Source: Devosia subaequoris
Lineage (GTDB): Bacteria > Pseudomonadota > Alphaproteobacteria > Rhizobiales > Devosiaceae
Direction of reading: 5' to 3'
Assembly (NCBI RefSeq): GCF_014197055.1
Contig: NZ_JACIEW010000010.1
Coordinates: 39,872-103,871 of the forward strand
DNA length: 64,000 nt
Both the position numbers and the translations under genes were made by a program. Position 1 is the stretch's first letter. Every line of letters begins with the position of its first letter. This document shows, piece by piece, positions 39,146 through 48,368 of the stretch. The notes beneath the pieces are model-generated. The model saw only the letters and a list, made by a program, of their open reading frames with translations, searched no databases and was not told the origin of the DNA.

Positions 39146-40573
39146 GTGAATAAACCCATCGTGCCTGTTATTTTGGCAGGCGGTCAGGGAACGCGCTTGT
39201 GGCCGATGTCACGCGCCGCGCGCCCCAAGCAGTTTTTGCCTTTAACCGGTTCAACCAGCCTGTTTCAATTGACCTTGCAGCGGGTCGAAAACACCGCGCG
39301 CTATACCGCGCCCTTGGTCGTGACCAACTCGGAGTACCGCTTCATCGTGGCCGAACAGGCTGCCGAGCTATGCGTGCCGCTTGCAGGAATAATGCTTGAA
39401 CCGATCACCCGAAATACGGCCGTCGCCATAGCGGCAGCTGCGTTTCAGGCTCAGGCCCAGTTTGGACATGATGTGATCCTTCACGTTTTGCCCTCTGACC
39501 ACAACGTAGAGACTTCCGAGGGTTACTGGTTGGCCCTCGATCACGCCATTGAAGCGGCCAAAACCGGCCAACTCGTTACATTCGGCATTCAGCCGCTCTC
39601 AGCCGAGACCGGGTTCGGTTATATCAAAAGCGAAGGTCGGGTTGGCGAAGGGGCGTCAGCAGTGAGATGTTTCGTTGAAAAGCCAAACATTGAGCGCGCA
39701 GAAAGAATGCTCGACGAGGGCGGGTATTTTTGGAACTCCGGCATGTTCGTGTTCGGAGCTGCCAGTTTTCTGGCCGAGTGCCAGGCTTTGGCGCCAGAGA
39801 CGCTGGCCGCAGCACATGAGGGCGTTCAAAAGGCCCGGAAGGACTTGGATTTTCTAAGGCTCGACGAAAACACATTTGCTCAGGCGCCCAACGTCTCGGT
39901 CGACTATGCTGTCTTTGAAAAAACTCAAAAGGCCTCTGTTGTGGCCGTAGACTTCGGGTGTTCCGATCTGGGGAGTTGGGACGCGGTTTGAAAAAGTGCA
40001 GCCCGGGATACACGGGGAAACCTTAGCCAGGGTCCGGTAACGCTGAGCAGTGTTTCCAATTCCCTCGTCATAAGCGATCACGCTCATGTCGCCGTCAGTG
40101 GCGTTGAGGATATATCTGTCATCGCGACAAATGATGCCGTCTACGTTGGTCGGCTTTCCGCCGCGCAAACGGTGGGCGACATGGTCAAGCACTTGCGCAG
40201 CGCTCCGGATACTGCGGGACTAACCGAAATCCATCGCACCGCGTATAGGCCCTGGGGGGGCTACTCTTCGGTGTTGAGTGGCGAGCGGTTCCAGGTCAAG
40301 CGGTTGTTCGTCAAACCGGGCAAGAAACTCAGCCTGCAAAAGCATCACCACCGGGCCGAACATTGGATCGTAGTGCGCGGGACAGCGGAGGTGAGCGTAG
40401 ATGGTACGGTGACCACTCTGAGTGAAAACCAGTCGATCTATCTGCCTCTCGGGTGCGTGCATCGCCTTGCCAATCCAGGCAAAATAGAACTGGAGCTCAT
40501 CGAGGTTCAGACCGGTTCGTACCTCGGCGAGGATGACATTATCCGCATCGAGGACGAGTTTGGTCGCGCCTGA
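39146..40573 (+). pseudogene. manC: Mannose-1-phosphate guanylyltransferase / mannose-6-phosphate isomerase, split by in-frame TGA
   Basis: The whole frame (475 codons plus stop) matches the bifunctional type: nucleotidyltransferase domain about 1-290 (VILAGGQGTRLWPMSR, FVEKPN, FWNSGMF) and cupin-type isomerase domain about 345-470 (RPWGGYSSVL, KPGKKLSLQKHHHRAEHWIVV). A single TGA at 39989-39991 replaces the conserved Trp after SWDAV (codon 282); the reading frame is intact on both sides. Translation would release a 281-residue transferase domain lacking its last helices; an ATG at 40172 could restart the isomerase half. It would supply GDP-mannose for gmd/fcl. Sequencing error cannot be excluded. 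Confidence 0.85.
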
Positions 40574-40604
40574 TCGGGTGTCGACACTTTCAGGAGAGCA
40601 TCGC

Positions 40605-40742
40605 GTGTCTAAACCTGTCCGTACCGCCGTGTTTCCTGTTGCCGGGTTGGGAACCCGCTGCCTGCGCGCGACCAAGGCCATGCCTGTCGAGGAACTGCGC
40701 AAGCTCGATCTGGAAGACCAACTCAACGTCGCGGCCAAGTGA
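40605..40742 (+). pseudogene. galU: UTP-glucose-1-phosphate uridylyltransferase remnant (5' end only)
   Basis: A GTG start with AGGAG 8 nt upstream opens 45 codons. The first 27 match GalU exactly in pattern (TAVFPVAGLGTRCLRATKAMP, the nucleotide-binding loop), then the sequence switches to VEELRKLDLEDQLNVAAK and stops. A full GalU is about 290-300 residues, so at least 85 percent is gone, probably by internal deletion. I do not recognise the last 17 residues. It follows manC by 31 nt and ended the old manC operon. Confidence 0.7.
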
Positions 40743-41188
40743 GTACGAGCTATGACAGTTGATTTTCCTGTCAGCCAACGACAGTCAACCAGTACCGGGC
40801 TTAGTCAAGTGCTGCCCAAGCAATGGGGTTAAGAGCAGGGAAATACCTTTTTGCAGTAATAACAATAGTTGTGGGTGCCTTTAATCGATTGGCATCAAGG
40901 AATTTTGTGCCTACCAACGGCCCGGTGATGTCCTCTAATCCTTTTCCCCGAGTCCTAAAGACATATCCAACTATTGCCTCGCGCGAGCACAGTTGCGGCG
41001 CGTGTCTTGAGACGAGTTGGCTAAATGGGAGCCATATGCATTTCGCTATAGTCAAATCGATTAAGCGGGGATCGTGACTACGAGTTTGGATCCCAATGAG
41101 CGCTAGTTTCGACAAAAGCAAATCTAAGCCAGCCTAGAGCAGATGTAACCGAGGCGTTGCTCAGACAGCCCCGCAAACGGAAGAAATT
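40743..41188. other. Intergenic region before the BY-kinase gene
   Basis: 446 nt, lower in G+C than the genes around it. Just after the galU stub lies an interrupted inverted repeat (GTTGA..CTGTC at about 40759-40773 with GACAG-TCAAC at about 40781-40790). Open frames of 84 codons (plus, 40823-41077) and 106 codons (minus, 40801-41121) have no binding sites or recognisable motifs. It probably holds the BY-kinase promoter and debris of deleted genes. Confidence 0.4.
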
Positions 41189-43330
41189 ATGGAAGAAAGC
41201 GAAATCGACATTCGCGGGATCTTGAGCCTGCTGCGTAGGCGCCTGGTTCTGATTGTGGCAACGACCGTTGTGGTCGTCGGCGTTGCAACTTCCGTTGCCT
41301 TCACCTTAACGCCGCTTTATTCGGCCTCGGCTCTGGTGATGGTGGACCCTTCTCGCAAGAACATTCTTGATGACAGCGCGATATCCGGAAATAGCTCGGC
41401 TGCAGATAATGCGCGCATCGACAGCGAAGTCGAGCTCGCCCGCTCGGACAATGTCTTGCTCAAAGTCATCCAGCGTGAGCAACTGGTCAATGATGACGAG
41501 TTCGGGGTTTCGATCGGTCTGACGGCAAGGTTGCTTTCTTTCCTGGGCGTGCCGATTCCTGATCTTCCAACTGGGGACGAGGCTCTCAATCAGGTACTGG
41601 CCAAGTTGCGCAATGCCGTCTCGGTACAACGACGAGGTCTCACCTATCTCATTTCGCTACAAGTTCGGTCCGAGGATAGGCAAAAGGCCGCCGAATTGGC
41701 CAATGCATTGGCCGAGGTCTATATCGAAGACCAACTATCTTCCAAGGTCTCGGGCGCATTGGGGTCTCTCACGGTCATTCAAAGCCGGCTTGAGCAGGCT
41801 CGCAGCGCTATCGTGAGTTCCGAGACGACCTATGATCGGTTCATTTCGGACAATATCGACGCCATTTCTCGCGACAGCGGTCGCAGTGATCTGGCGAATA
41901 TGCAAGCGCGCATCGCGGCGCTCGAGGGGGCGCGCCAACAATCTGCAACCCTTGCAAGTACTGTCCAGACTGCAATCGCGCAAGCCGACATAAACGCCAT
42001 CGTTTCCAATCTGGAATCCGATGCTGTGGGGGCGCTTGAAGCGCAACGGCAAAGGTTGCAGAGAGATTTGTCAGCGCCTTCAGCCAATGCATCGGAGATA
42101 GATCTGCGTGAAGAGCTGGCACGCATTGAACAGTCAATTCTGGACGCGGCAGGCTCCGAGGTCTCAGCACTTCAGGACGAGGTTCAGCAGGTCCAGGATC
42201 AGACCGCAAACCTGCGCCAGGAGCTTCGTTCCGAGGTCATCGGCTCCGCATTGTCGCCTGATACTTTGACCCAGATATTCCAGCTTCAGCAGAACGCTGA
42301 ACTGGCTCGACGCCAATACCAGACGCTTCTTTCTCGGGCCCAGGATCTTGAAGCGCAGGCAGATCTGCAATTGGCTGACAGCCGGGTGGTCTCAACCGCG
42401 CTTGCGCCCAATTCTGCGTCTTTTCCAAACACGCGGCTCATCATCTTGCTGGCGGGCCTGGCCGGCCTTGGACTTGGTGTTGCGCTGGCCTTCCTTTACG
42501 AAAACCTGATCGGCGGATTCACCAGTGACGAGCAGGTAGCCACCGTGCTCAAGCGCCCCCTTGCGGCAACGATCCCACGCCAGACAGGGAGAGTTGAGAC
42601 GGAAAGCCGGGCAGACCTGGTGGTCACATCGCCTCTTTCGATCTTTTCTGAGTCGATCAGGCGTGCCCGTGTCGCGTTCGACCAGGCAATGCGTCTAAGC
42701 AGGAGGGGCGATGATCCCAGCAGGTCGGGCAAAGTGCTGATGGTGACCTCGTCCAATCCCAACGAGGGTAAAACCACCCTCGCCCTCGCAATTGCCCGCT
42801 CCGCATCCATGGCCGGGCAGTCAGTGCTGCTTATCGACTGTGACCTTCGCAAACCTTCGGTTCATCGCCATCTGGGCATTGAACCAGCGACTGGTTTGCA
42901 GGAGCTCCTCCAATCTGAGGAGCCAGATTATTCAGAATCTCTCCCCCAGATTATCGTGCAAGATCCGTATTCGAATGCATCGGTAATCGTCGGATCGCGG
43001 AGGAGCAGCGTGCCAACAGACCAATTGCTGGCGAACGCCACCTTCCAGCGTCTGCTGAATGCCGCGCGGCGCTCGTTTGACTTTGTTGTCCTGGATACCC
43101 CGCCCGTGGGCCCTGTGGTCGACCCGCTCTATATCTGCCAACAGTCGGACGCGATCGCATTCGTTGTAAAATGGGCCAGCACGTCGCAAAGCGACGTGAA
43201 GAAGAACATTGCCGCCCTTGAGGATGCCTCCGACGGCCGAGTGCCGGTGCTAGTTACGCTGACGCAACAGGAGCAATCTCGTTCCGAATATTACAAGAAA
43301 TACAGTGGATACTACTCTTACAGCACCTAA
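41189..43330 (+). CDS. Polysaccharide co-polymerase/tyrosine autokinase (Wzz-BY-kinase, ExoP/Wzc-like)
   Basis: 713 residues. The Wzz domain has TM1 at about 17-38, a long periplasmic coiled-coil stretch (about 190-385) and TM2 at about 413-436. The cytoplasmic BY-kinase domain has Walker A SSNPNEGKTTLA (about 519), Walker A' VLLIDCDLRKPS and Walker B FVVLDTPP (about 632). The C-terminus is a six-tyrosine cluster (SEYYKKYSGYYSYST), the autophosphorylation tail. Such proteins control chain length and export of Wzy-dependent polysaccharides. It heads the plus-strand block of polymerase genes. Confidence 0.93.
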   Translation: MEESEIDIRGILSLLRRRLVLIVATTVVVVGVATSVAFTLTPLYSASALVMVDPSRKNILDDSAISGNSSAADNARIDSEVELARSDNVLLKVIQREQLVNDDEFGVSIGLTARLLSFLGVPIPDLPTGDEALNQVLAKLRNAVSVQRRGLTYLISLQVRSEDRQKAAELANALAEVYIEDQLSSKVSGALGSLTVIQSRLEQARSAIVSSETTYDRFISDNIDAISRDSGRSDLANMQARIAALEGARQQSATLASTVQTAIAQADINAIVSNLESDAVGALEAQRQRLQRDLSAPSANASEIDLREELARIEQSILDAAGSEVSALQDEVQQVQDQTANLRQELRSEVIGSALSPDTLTQIFQLQQNAELARRQYQTLLSRAQDLEAQADLQLADSRVVSTALAPNSASFPNTRLIILLAGLAGLGLGVALAFLYENLIGGFTSDEQVATVLKRPLAATIPRQTGRVETESRADLVVTSPLSIFSESIRRARVAFDQAMRLSRRGDDPSRSGKVLMVTSSNPNEGKTTLALAIARSASMAGQSVLLIDCDLRKPSVHRHLGIEPATGLQELLQSEEPDYSESLPQIIVQDPYSNASVIVGSRRSSVPTDQLLANATFQRLLNAARRSFDFVVLDTPPVGPVVDPLYICQQSDAIAFVVKWASTSQSDVKKNIAALEDASDGRVPVLVTLTQQEQSRSEYYKKYSGYYSYST

Positions 43331-43479
43331 TGACGGTGGCTCGGCTATACCGAGATTGTCGGTCGCATGTGTGACCACACCGGGACGCCAAGAATTGTGT
43401 TTATAGATCGGTCGTTGGACTAGGGCTTGGGTATGAACTCATTTTCGGCCCGGGCGACACCAGGCACCAGCGAAACGAG

Positions 43480-44154
43480 ATGAAACCGCTTCAAGAATTA
43501 CTTCTATGGTCCCTTTTGGCAGCTTCGGTTTGCGTCTTTGGTCTTGGCATTTTCGCTTCGCGCTCTGAAGCGATAGCCTCGGCTATGGGGTCAGGATCGA
43601 CAAGGCTTCCACAATTTGTGCAAGCGATCGCAGACGAGATCGAACTTCCCCTCTCTGTTGAAGGGCGACGGGTGGTGCTCGACACCTGCGAAATGGGTCT
43701 GCAACCGTCGCTTCCTTTGCTGTTGCGCTTTGCTACAGATGAGCAAAGGCAGATGATTGCGCCATTCTGCGCTGACCTCGCCAAACTGGCAGTGGATGCC
43801 TCAAGTGCCGACTCTTATGCTTGGGCAATCTTGGCAATGGCGCAAATGCGATCGGGCAATATTGCTTCCGCAGAGCGAAGCCTGATCCGCTCATCACTGA
43901 CCGCGCCAACTGAGGCATGGATCGCAAGGACCCGATTTAACCTTATTCAGGACCACTATGACCAGCTCTCCCATAACGTGCGCGGATTAGGCGATGCAGA
44001 TGCACTAGTCCTAATTGACGGCCGTCTCGGCAATGTCGTTGCGCGGCGCTACGTGGCCGATGCCGGCTTCCGCCAACGATCTGAAGCCTTGCTTGAATCA
44101 CAGCCCGAACCGGTACAGCGTCGCTTCCTCTCGCTTGTTCGCCAGCAAATCTAG
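43480..44154 (+). CDS. Membrane-anchored/exported hypothetical protein of the polysaccharide locus
   Basis: 224 residues, no family recognised. One N-terminal hydrophobic helix (about 7-27, LLLWSLLAASVCVFGLGIFA) acts as signal anchor. The rest is predicted helical, with a TPR-like pair around 105-160 (YAWAILAMAQMRSGNIASAERSLIRSSLTAPTEAW). It is 149 nt after the BY-kinase and 8 nt before the polymerase gene, so probably a periplasmic partner in chain assembly or export. Confidence 0.75.
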   Translation: MKPLQELLLWSLLAASVCVFGLGIFASRSEAIASAMGSGSTRLPQFVQAIADEIELPLSVEGRRVVLDTCEMGLQPSLPLLLRFATDEQRQMIAPFCADLAKLAVDASSADSYAWAILAMAQMRSGNIASAERSLIRSSLTAPTEAWIARTRFNLIQDHYDQLSHNVRGLGDADALVLIDGRLGNVVARRYVADAGFRQRSEALLESQPEPVQRRFLSLVRQQI

Positions 44155-44162
44155 GATCCGCA

Positions 44163-45575
44163 GTGACCACGTCCGAAATCGATCTGACCATGACCCAGCG
44201 AACCCCTCCGCGAGTGGCCGAGATATCCGGTCGACGGCCGCAAAACGGCTTCGCGCTTTGGGCCCTCCTTGTGCTCTTCGCCCTGGCCCCCCTGCCCTTT
44301 GCCAGCGCCCGGCCATTTCTTTGGGCACTCTGGGCGACATATGTCGGCGCTATCGCCATCGTCTTTTTCGCCTGGCAGCTCCGCTCGGGCGCTTCGCTTC
44401 GCGTCAATCCGATAGAGTTCAGGCTACCGGCAGCGCTCGTCGCCGTGACGCTCCTGATGCTTGTCGCCCAGGTGCTTCCGATAGGGTCCTTCTTGATCGC
44501 AAGTGATGGAGCTATCAGCCTGACTGCTCCCCAGATCAGCATTGCGCCGGGACAAACAGTTCTGATGCTGGCAAGGCAGCTGACCTACGCGCTTGTGGCG
44601 GTCCTGGTCATGCAGATTGCCGCCAGCGATAACCGCCGGAATGTCCTCCTTCATGGACTGATCGCGATCGCACTTGCCTACGGTGCCTATGGTCTGATTG
44701 CCTTGCGCCTGGGGGATACGATTTTGGGCTTGCCGAAATGGGCCTATCTCGGATCGATCACCGGGAGCTTCGTGAACAGGAACTCGTTCGCGACATTCAT
44801 TGGTTTTGGCGCAATTCTGACGCTGGCCCATGGATGTGCCATCATGCGCAGGCAAGCGGAGCGCCACAAGGATGATGGCCTGATCAACGGTCTGTTGAGC
44901 AAGGTGATCCTTTATGGAGCCGCCTACACTTTTCTCATTCTGGTACTCATAGGCACCCAGTCGCGCATGGGGTTATTTGCGGCCCTGGCAGGTTCGGCCG
45001 TCGTGGTACTCGCAACACTTTTGTCGATCAGGAGGTTGGGTTTGATCCTCCTGATCGCCCCGCTCGCCCTTGCCACCTTCATAGGGCTCCTCTGGCTGCT
45101 TGGTGGCGGCCTACTGGAACGCATTGAGTCCGACGGGTTCGACTCGAGCACGCGTTGGGTGCTCTACGAACAAATCCTGCGGCTAATTGCTTTGCGCCCC
45201 TGGACGGGCTTTGGTGGTGGGACATTTGAGATCGCGTTTCCCATAGTCCACACTTTGCCACTGCCTGCCGATGTCTCCTTCAATCTCGCTCACAACACCT
45301 ATCTTGCGCTCTGGTCCGAGCTCGGCCTGATTGGCGGATCTTTTCTGATCCTGGCCATCGCGTTCGTGACCGTTAAGTTGGTTACCGCACTTCTGGCAAA
45401 CCATGGATCATGGACTGCCGAGATCGCCGCCCTTGGTGTGATCTTCCAGGTCGCTATTCACTCCATGGTAGATTTCAGTCTTGAAATCCCAGCCAACACC
45501 CTGGTCTTCGTCGCTATCCTCGCGACTGGCCTCGCGACGACGTCAAGAACCAAGACCATGAGAACCCGTTCTTGA
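44163..45575 (+). CDS. O-antigen ligase/polymerase family membrane protein (Wzy/WaaL-like)
   Basis: 470 residues with about 11-12 hydrophobic segments. The GTG start has AGGA 6 nt upstream. The late periplasmic loop contains RWVLYEQILRLIALRPWTGFGGGTFE (about 321-346) followed by LAHNTYLALWSELGLIGG, the typical Wzy_C/O-antigen ligase signature. It would polymerise repeat units or ligate glycan. It overlaps the following phosphatase gene (TGATG). A second unrelated-looking Wzy-like gene lies at 55926-57077. Confidence 0.88.
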   Translation: MTTSEIDLTMTQRTPPRVAEISGRRPQNGFALWALLVLFALAPLPFASARPFLWALWATYVGAIAIVFFAWQLRSGASLRVNPIEFRLPAALVAVTLLMLVAQVLPIGSFLIASDGAISLTAPQISIAPGQTVLMLARQLTYALVAVLVMQIAASDNRRNVLLHGLIAIALAYGAYGLIALRLGDTILGLPKWAYLGSITGSFVNRNSFATFIGFGAILTLAHGCAIMRRQAERHKDDGLINGLLSKVILYGAAYTFLILVLIGTQSRMGLFAALAGSAVVVLATLLSIRRLGLILLIAPLALATFIGLLWLLGGGLLERIESDGFDSSTRWVLYEQILRLIALRPWTGFGGGTFEIAFPIVHTLPLPADVSFNLAHNTYLALWSELGLIGGSFLILAIAFVTVKLVTALLANHGSWTAEIAALGVIFQVAIHSMVDFSLEIPANTLVFVAILATGLATTSRTKTMRTRS

Positions 45576-46393
45576 TGCGCGCGCTACTGCGACGACTACT
45601 GGGGAAGCAAGAAGCGCCAACGCACGCCAAACATCTTGTCAGGCATCTGACGGTTCCCGAGGCGCCTGCCGCGCTTTATGCCATAGGCGATGTCCATGGT
45701 TGCCTTGATGAGCTGGTGGACCTGGAACATCAGATCATTGCCGATGGGCACTCTATCCCGGGCAGTAAGCTGCTCGTCATGCTCGGGGATTATGTGGACC
45801 GTGGCCCGGACTCTGCAGCGGTCATTGATCACCTTCTCTCCAGGCCGCCTGAAGGTTTCAGGCGCGTGTGCCTGATGGGTAACCACGAACTAATGTTTCG
45901 TGACTTTCTCACGCGACCACATCCGCAATCAAATTGGCTCGAATTTGGCGGACTTGAGACGCTGCGGTCCTACGGGATCTCGAACGACGCGCTGAAAGCG
46001 ACGAGGCCATCGCAGTGGCCAATGCTGATCAAGGCGCACATTCCAGACAACCACCTGGATTTTCTGGCCTCTTTGTCGTGGACCCTGCAGGTTCCAGGTT
46101 GGCTATTTGTCCATGCAGGGATCCAACCTGGCATCCCACTAGAAGCTCAGAAGGCCGACGATCTTTTCTGGATTAGGGAAGCCTTCTACGACCTTGTAGA
46201 TCATGAAGATTGCAGCCATTTCAGTTTTCGTGTCGTGCATGGACATACGCCCGCCGCCGACCCTGTAATCACCCGCCGGCGGATCTGCATTGACACTGGT
46301 GCCTACGCAACGGGTAGGCTGACATCGCTCAGGATCACACCTGACGGTAGCTTTCAAATGTTGCAAACAAGTCCATCGCCCGGACGGAAGTAA
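45575..46393 (+). CDS. Calcineurin-like metallophosphoesterase (PPP/PrpA-like)
   Basis: 272 residues. All PPP-family metal motifs are present: GDVHG (38-42), GDYVDRG (about 71-77), GNHE (about 108-111) and two later His (VHAG, VHGH). It resembles bacterial Ser/Thr protein phosphatase PrpA/PrpB or diadenosine tetraphosphatase-like enzymes. I chose the ATG at 45575, which overlaps the upstream stop by one base; coupling with a polymerase suggests it may dephosphorylate a component of polysaccharide synthesis, but the substrate is inferred. Confidence 0.88.
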   Translation: MRALLRRLLGKQEAPTHAKHLVRHLTVPEAPAALYAIGDVHGCLDELVDLEHQIIADGHSIPGSKLLVMLGDYVDRGPDSAAVIDHLLSRPPEGFRRVCLMGNHELMFRDFLTRPHPQSNWLEFGGLETLRSYGISNDALKATRPSQWPMLIKAHIPDNHLDFLASLSWTLQVPGWLFVHAGIQPGIPLEAQKADDLFWIREAFYDLVDHEDCSHFSFRVVHGHTPAADPVITRRRICIDTGAYATGRLTSLRITPDGSFQMLQTSPSPGRK

Positions 46394-46515
46394 CAATCTG
46401 GCTAAAGGCTCAGCAGCGCGAAAGCGATCTGGAAAACTCAACTCTCACAGCCCCAATATTGGGGTCAGGAAACGGTCGGGTCAGAGGTCGCCGAAGCCCG
46501 GTTCGCCTTGTCGGA

Positions 46516-47298
46516 CTAATGCCCATTTCCAGTGAAGAACTCCCGGACGATCGTCATAACTATGATCTTGAGGTCCAGCCAGATCGAAAAATTCTGGATG
46601 TAGGCGATGTCATGATCGATGCGCTCCCGAGCGAGCCGTGGATCCCGCGTTGGTCCACGCAACCCATTGGCCTGGGCCCATCCGGTAATACCGGGACGCA
46701 TGGCGAGCCGCTCCCCATAGTAGGGAACCAGATCCCGATAAAGCCGGCCGCCTGCCAACATGTTGGCGACATGAGGGCGAGGACCCACCAGTGACATGTC
46801 CCCTCTCAGAACATTGAACAGTTGTGGCAGTTCATCAATGCTGGTCTTGCGGATAAAGCGACCCACAGGGGTAACCCGCGGATCATTTATGCGGGTTTGC
46901 GTTACGCCCGAAGCATCACAATCTGCCTCTCGCATCGACCGAAACTTCAAGGCGTCAAAAGCCCGTCCGTTAAGCCCTTCCCGGCGTTGTCTGAAAAGGA
47001 CGGGGCCAGGAGAACTGGCCTTGATCATGACGGCAACAATAATCAGCAGTGGCCCGAGTGCACAAATACCGACAAGTGCACCCACAACATCCAAGGCTCG
47101 CTTCAGGAACGTATCGAGGGGAGCCTGCGACGAGCCACCGCCCTTCCAGTTCACGGGCAATCCGGAGTGCCATGTAACCCCGGCCTCACGCTCTTCTCCC
47201 GTCGCGTCGGCCAAAGTTGGCATTTCGAGCTGGCCGAGCATACTCCCGTCCAGCTCCATAAAATTCTTGCGGAATTTAGATCGAACCACACTACCCAT
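46516..47298 (-). CDS. Initiating sugar transferase (undecaprenyl-phosphate glycosyl-1-phosphate transferase, ExoY/WcaJ C-domain type)
   Basis: 260 residues. After a non-conserved N-terminus (about 1-62) there is one membrane helix (VVGALVGICALGPLLIIVAVMI) and the catalytic core: KFRSM (about 116-120), RKTSIDELPQLFNVLRGDMSLVGPRP (about 144-169) and PGITGWAQANGLRG. It transfers the first sugar-phosphate to undecaprenyl-phosphate. It lacks the four extra N-terminal helices of WcaJ. It is on the minus strand, convergent with the phosphatase and fed by its own AT-rich upstream region. Confidence 0.92.
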   Translation of the reverse strand: MGSVVRSKFRKNFMELDGSMLGQLEMPTLADATGEEREAGVTWHSGLPVNWKGGGSSQAPLDTFLKRALDVVGALVGICALGPLLIIVAVMIKASSPGPVLFRQRREGLNGRAFDALKFRSMREADCDASGVTQTRINDPRVTPVGRFIRKTSIDELPQLFNVLRGDMSLVGPRPHVANMLAGGRLYRDLVPYYGERLAMRPGITGWAQANGLRGPTRDPRLARERIDHDIAYIQNFSIWLDLKIIVMTIVREFFTGNGH

Positions 47299-47591
47299 CT
47301 CGTCGCCCCCAAGAAAGTCGGTAAAATTCGCCTTGCTAGCAATGACTTATCATTACCAAAAAGTTACGACAGTCCATAGACAAAATAAAAAAAGACCGAC
47401 CTCTAGTTAATACATACGACGCGTACAGATCTGACGTGTCGCCGCAGGCCATTTCGCCTCCAGATGAACGAGATATCCGCTCTGTGGGTACACATTCGCG
47501 AAAAAACAAGTAAATTTTTCTACTGAATGCAAATCCGCATGCATTTAGTGCATATCTACATTTCACGGCAAGTAATCACCAAATTCGCAAC
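47299..47591. promoter_or_regulatory. AT-rich regulatory region upstream of the sugar transferase
   Basis: About 290 nt, clearly lower in G+C than its surroundings, with short repeats such as TGCA-TTTAG-TGCA near 47539-47551. It must contain the sugar transferase promoter (minus strand). AT-rich gaps like this are typical targets of xenogeneic silencers and MucR-type regulators, but no specific site is recognised. Confidence 0.4.
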
Positions 47592-47627
47592 ACGAAAAAC
47601 AAAAGGCGCGGAAATTACCCCGCGCCT
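47592..47627 (-). terminator. Terminator of the small exported-protein gene
   Basis: AGGCGCGG (47604-47611) pairs with CCGCGCCT (47620-47627) with an 8-nt loop; on the minus strand the stem is followed by TTTGTTTTTCG. It begins 34 nt after the stop at 47662. Confidence 0.8.
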
Positions 47628-47661
47628 GTTCCTTGGCAATTCTCAGCCGTTCAAGAAACGA

Positions 47662-48012
47662 TCAGACTGGGCTGGCCTGTACACCACCAACGGCACCGGA
47701 CTCGGGCAGCAACTGCTCAAACAGCGCTTCGATGGTGTCACCGCCGCCGGCCGCAGCAACCTCAGAACGCAATTCGGTAAAGGACTGCAGTGCGACAACT
47801 GGATCAACCCCGGCACTAACAAGCGCACTGGAGTAGGCGTTAATAGCTGCTTCACATGCAGCAGGTGTTCCCGCCGGAGGCGTGCAGTTGGTCAGCACGG
47901 CATCGTAAAGCGCCTCAAAACCCGAGACAGGTGCGGCCAGAGCGGGAAGGGCGGCAAAGGACAAGGCGGAAAATGCGCCGACTGCCTTGAGCGAAATAAA
48001 CTTATTGCGCAA
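47662..48012 (-). CDS. Small secreted protein, 116 aa, unknown function
   Basis: I take the TTG at 48012, because AGGAG lies exactly 7 nt upstream and a signal peptide then starts at once: RNKFISLKAVGAFSALSFAALPALA, with likely cleavage after ALA-A near residue 27. The mature part (about 90 residues) has two cysteines (NCTPPAGTPAACEAA), an Ala/Ser-rich helix and an acidic end. No family recognised. It has its own terminator and stands alone in the minus-strand block, so it is probably a monocistronic secreted or periplasmic protein linked to the surface locus. Confidence 0.65.
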   Translation of the reverse strand: MRNKFISLKAVGAFSALSFAALPALAAPVSGFEALYDAVLTNCTPPAGTPAACEAAINAYSSALVSAGVDPVVALQSFTELRSEVAAAGGGDTIEALFEQLLPESGAVGGVQASPV

Positions 48013-48320
48013 TTCACATCTCCTAAATTGTCGCCGCACAGTCCCAATACGATAGCCCGGCTTCATCGTCAAGTAGAGCGTTTATCTCTTATTAGGTATT
48101 TCTACAAAGCGCGACACATTTTATGGTAAAATAAGGCGATGGCAGCCCTAACTCTCTGCCGGCCAGATGTTTTCTTCCAAAATCAATAGAACCACATCGA
48201 AGACGCGTTGAACATCCAAACAAACGAGCCGCAATGCTACCCTGCGCCTTTTGCATGGTTTAATGCAGCGGCCCCCACTCCTGGAATGCTTGAGCAGAAG
48301 CAGTTCCAAAGAACGCGAAA

Positions 48321-48346
48321 CCCCGCCATCGAGATCGATGGCGGGG
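48321..48346 (-). terminator. Terminator of the BTLCP gene
   Basis: CCCCGCCATC (48321-48330) pairs with GATGGCGGGG (48337-48346) around a 6-nt loop; on the minus strand TTTCG follows. It lies 22 nt after the stop at 48369. Confidence 0.7.
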
Positions 48347-48368
48347 GCAAGATAGCCAGGACTGGAGA

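Noticed and set aside
39146..40573. TGA in manC as selenocysteine or a genetic code change
   Set aside because: The site is a conserved Trp, no SECIS-like hairpin is evident just after it, and many other genes here use TGA as a normal stop.
40801..41121. 106-codon minus-strand frame upstream of the BY-kinase gene
   Set aside because: No ribosome binding site, no recognisable motif, atypical codon use; it overlaps an equally open plus frame.
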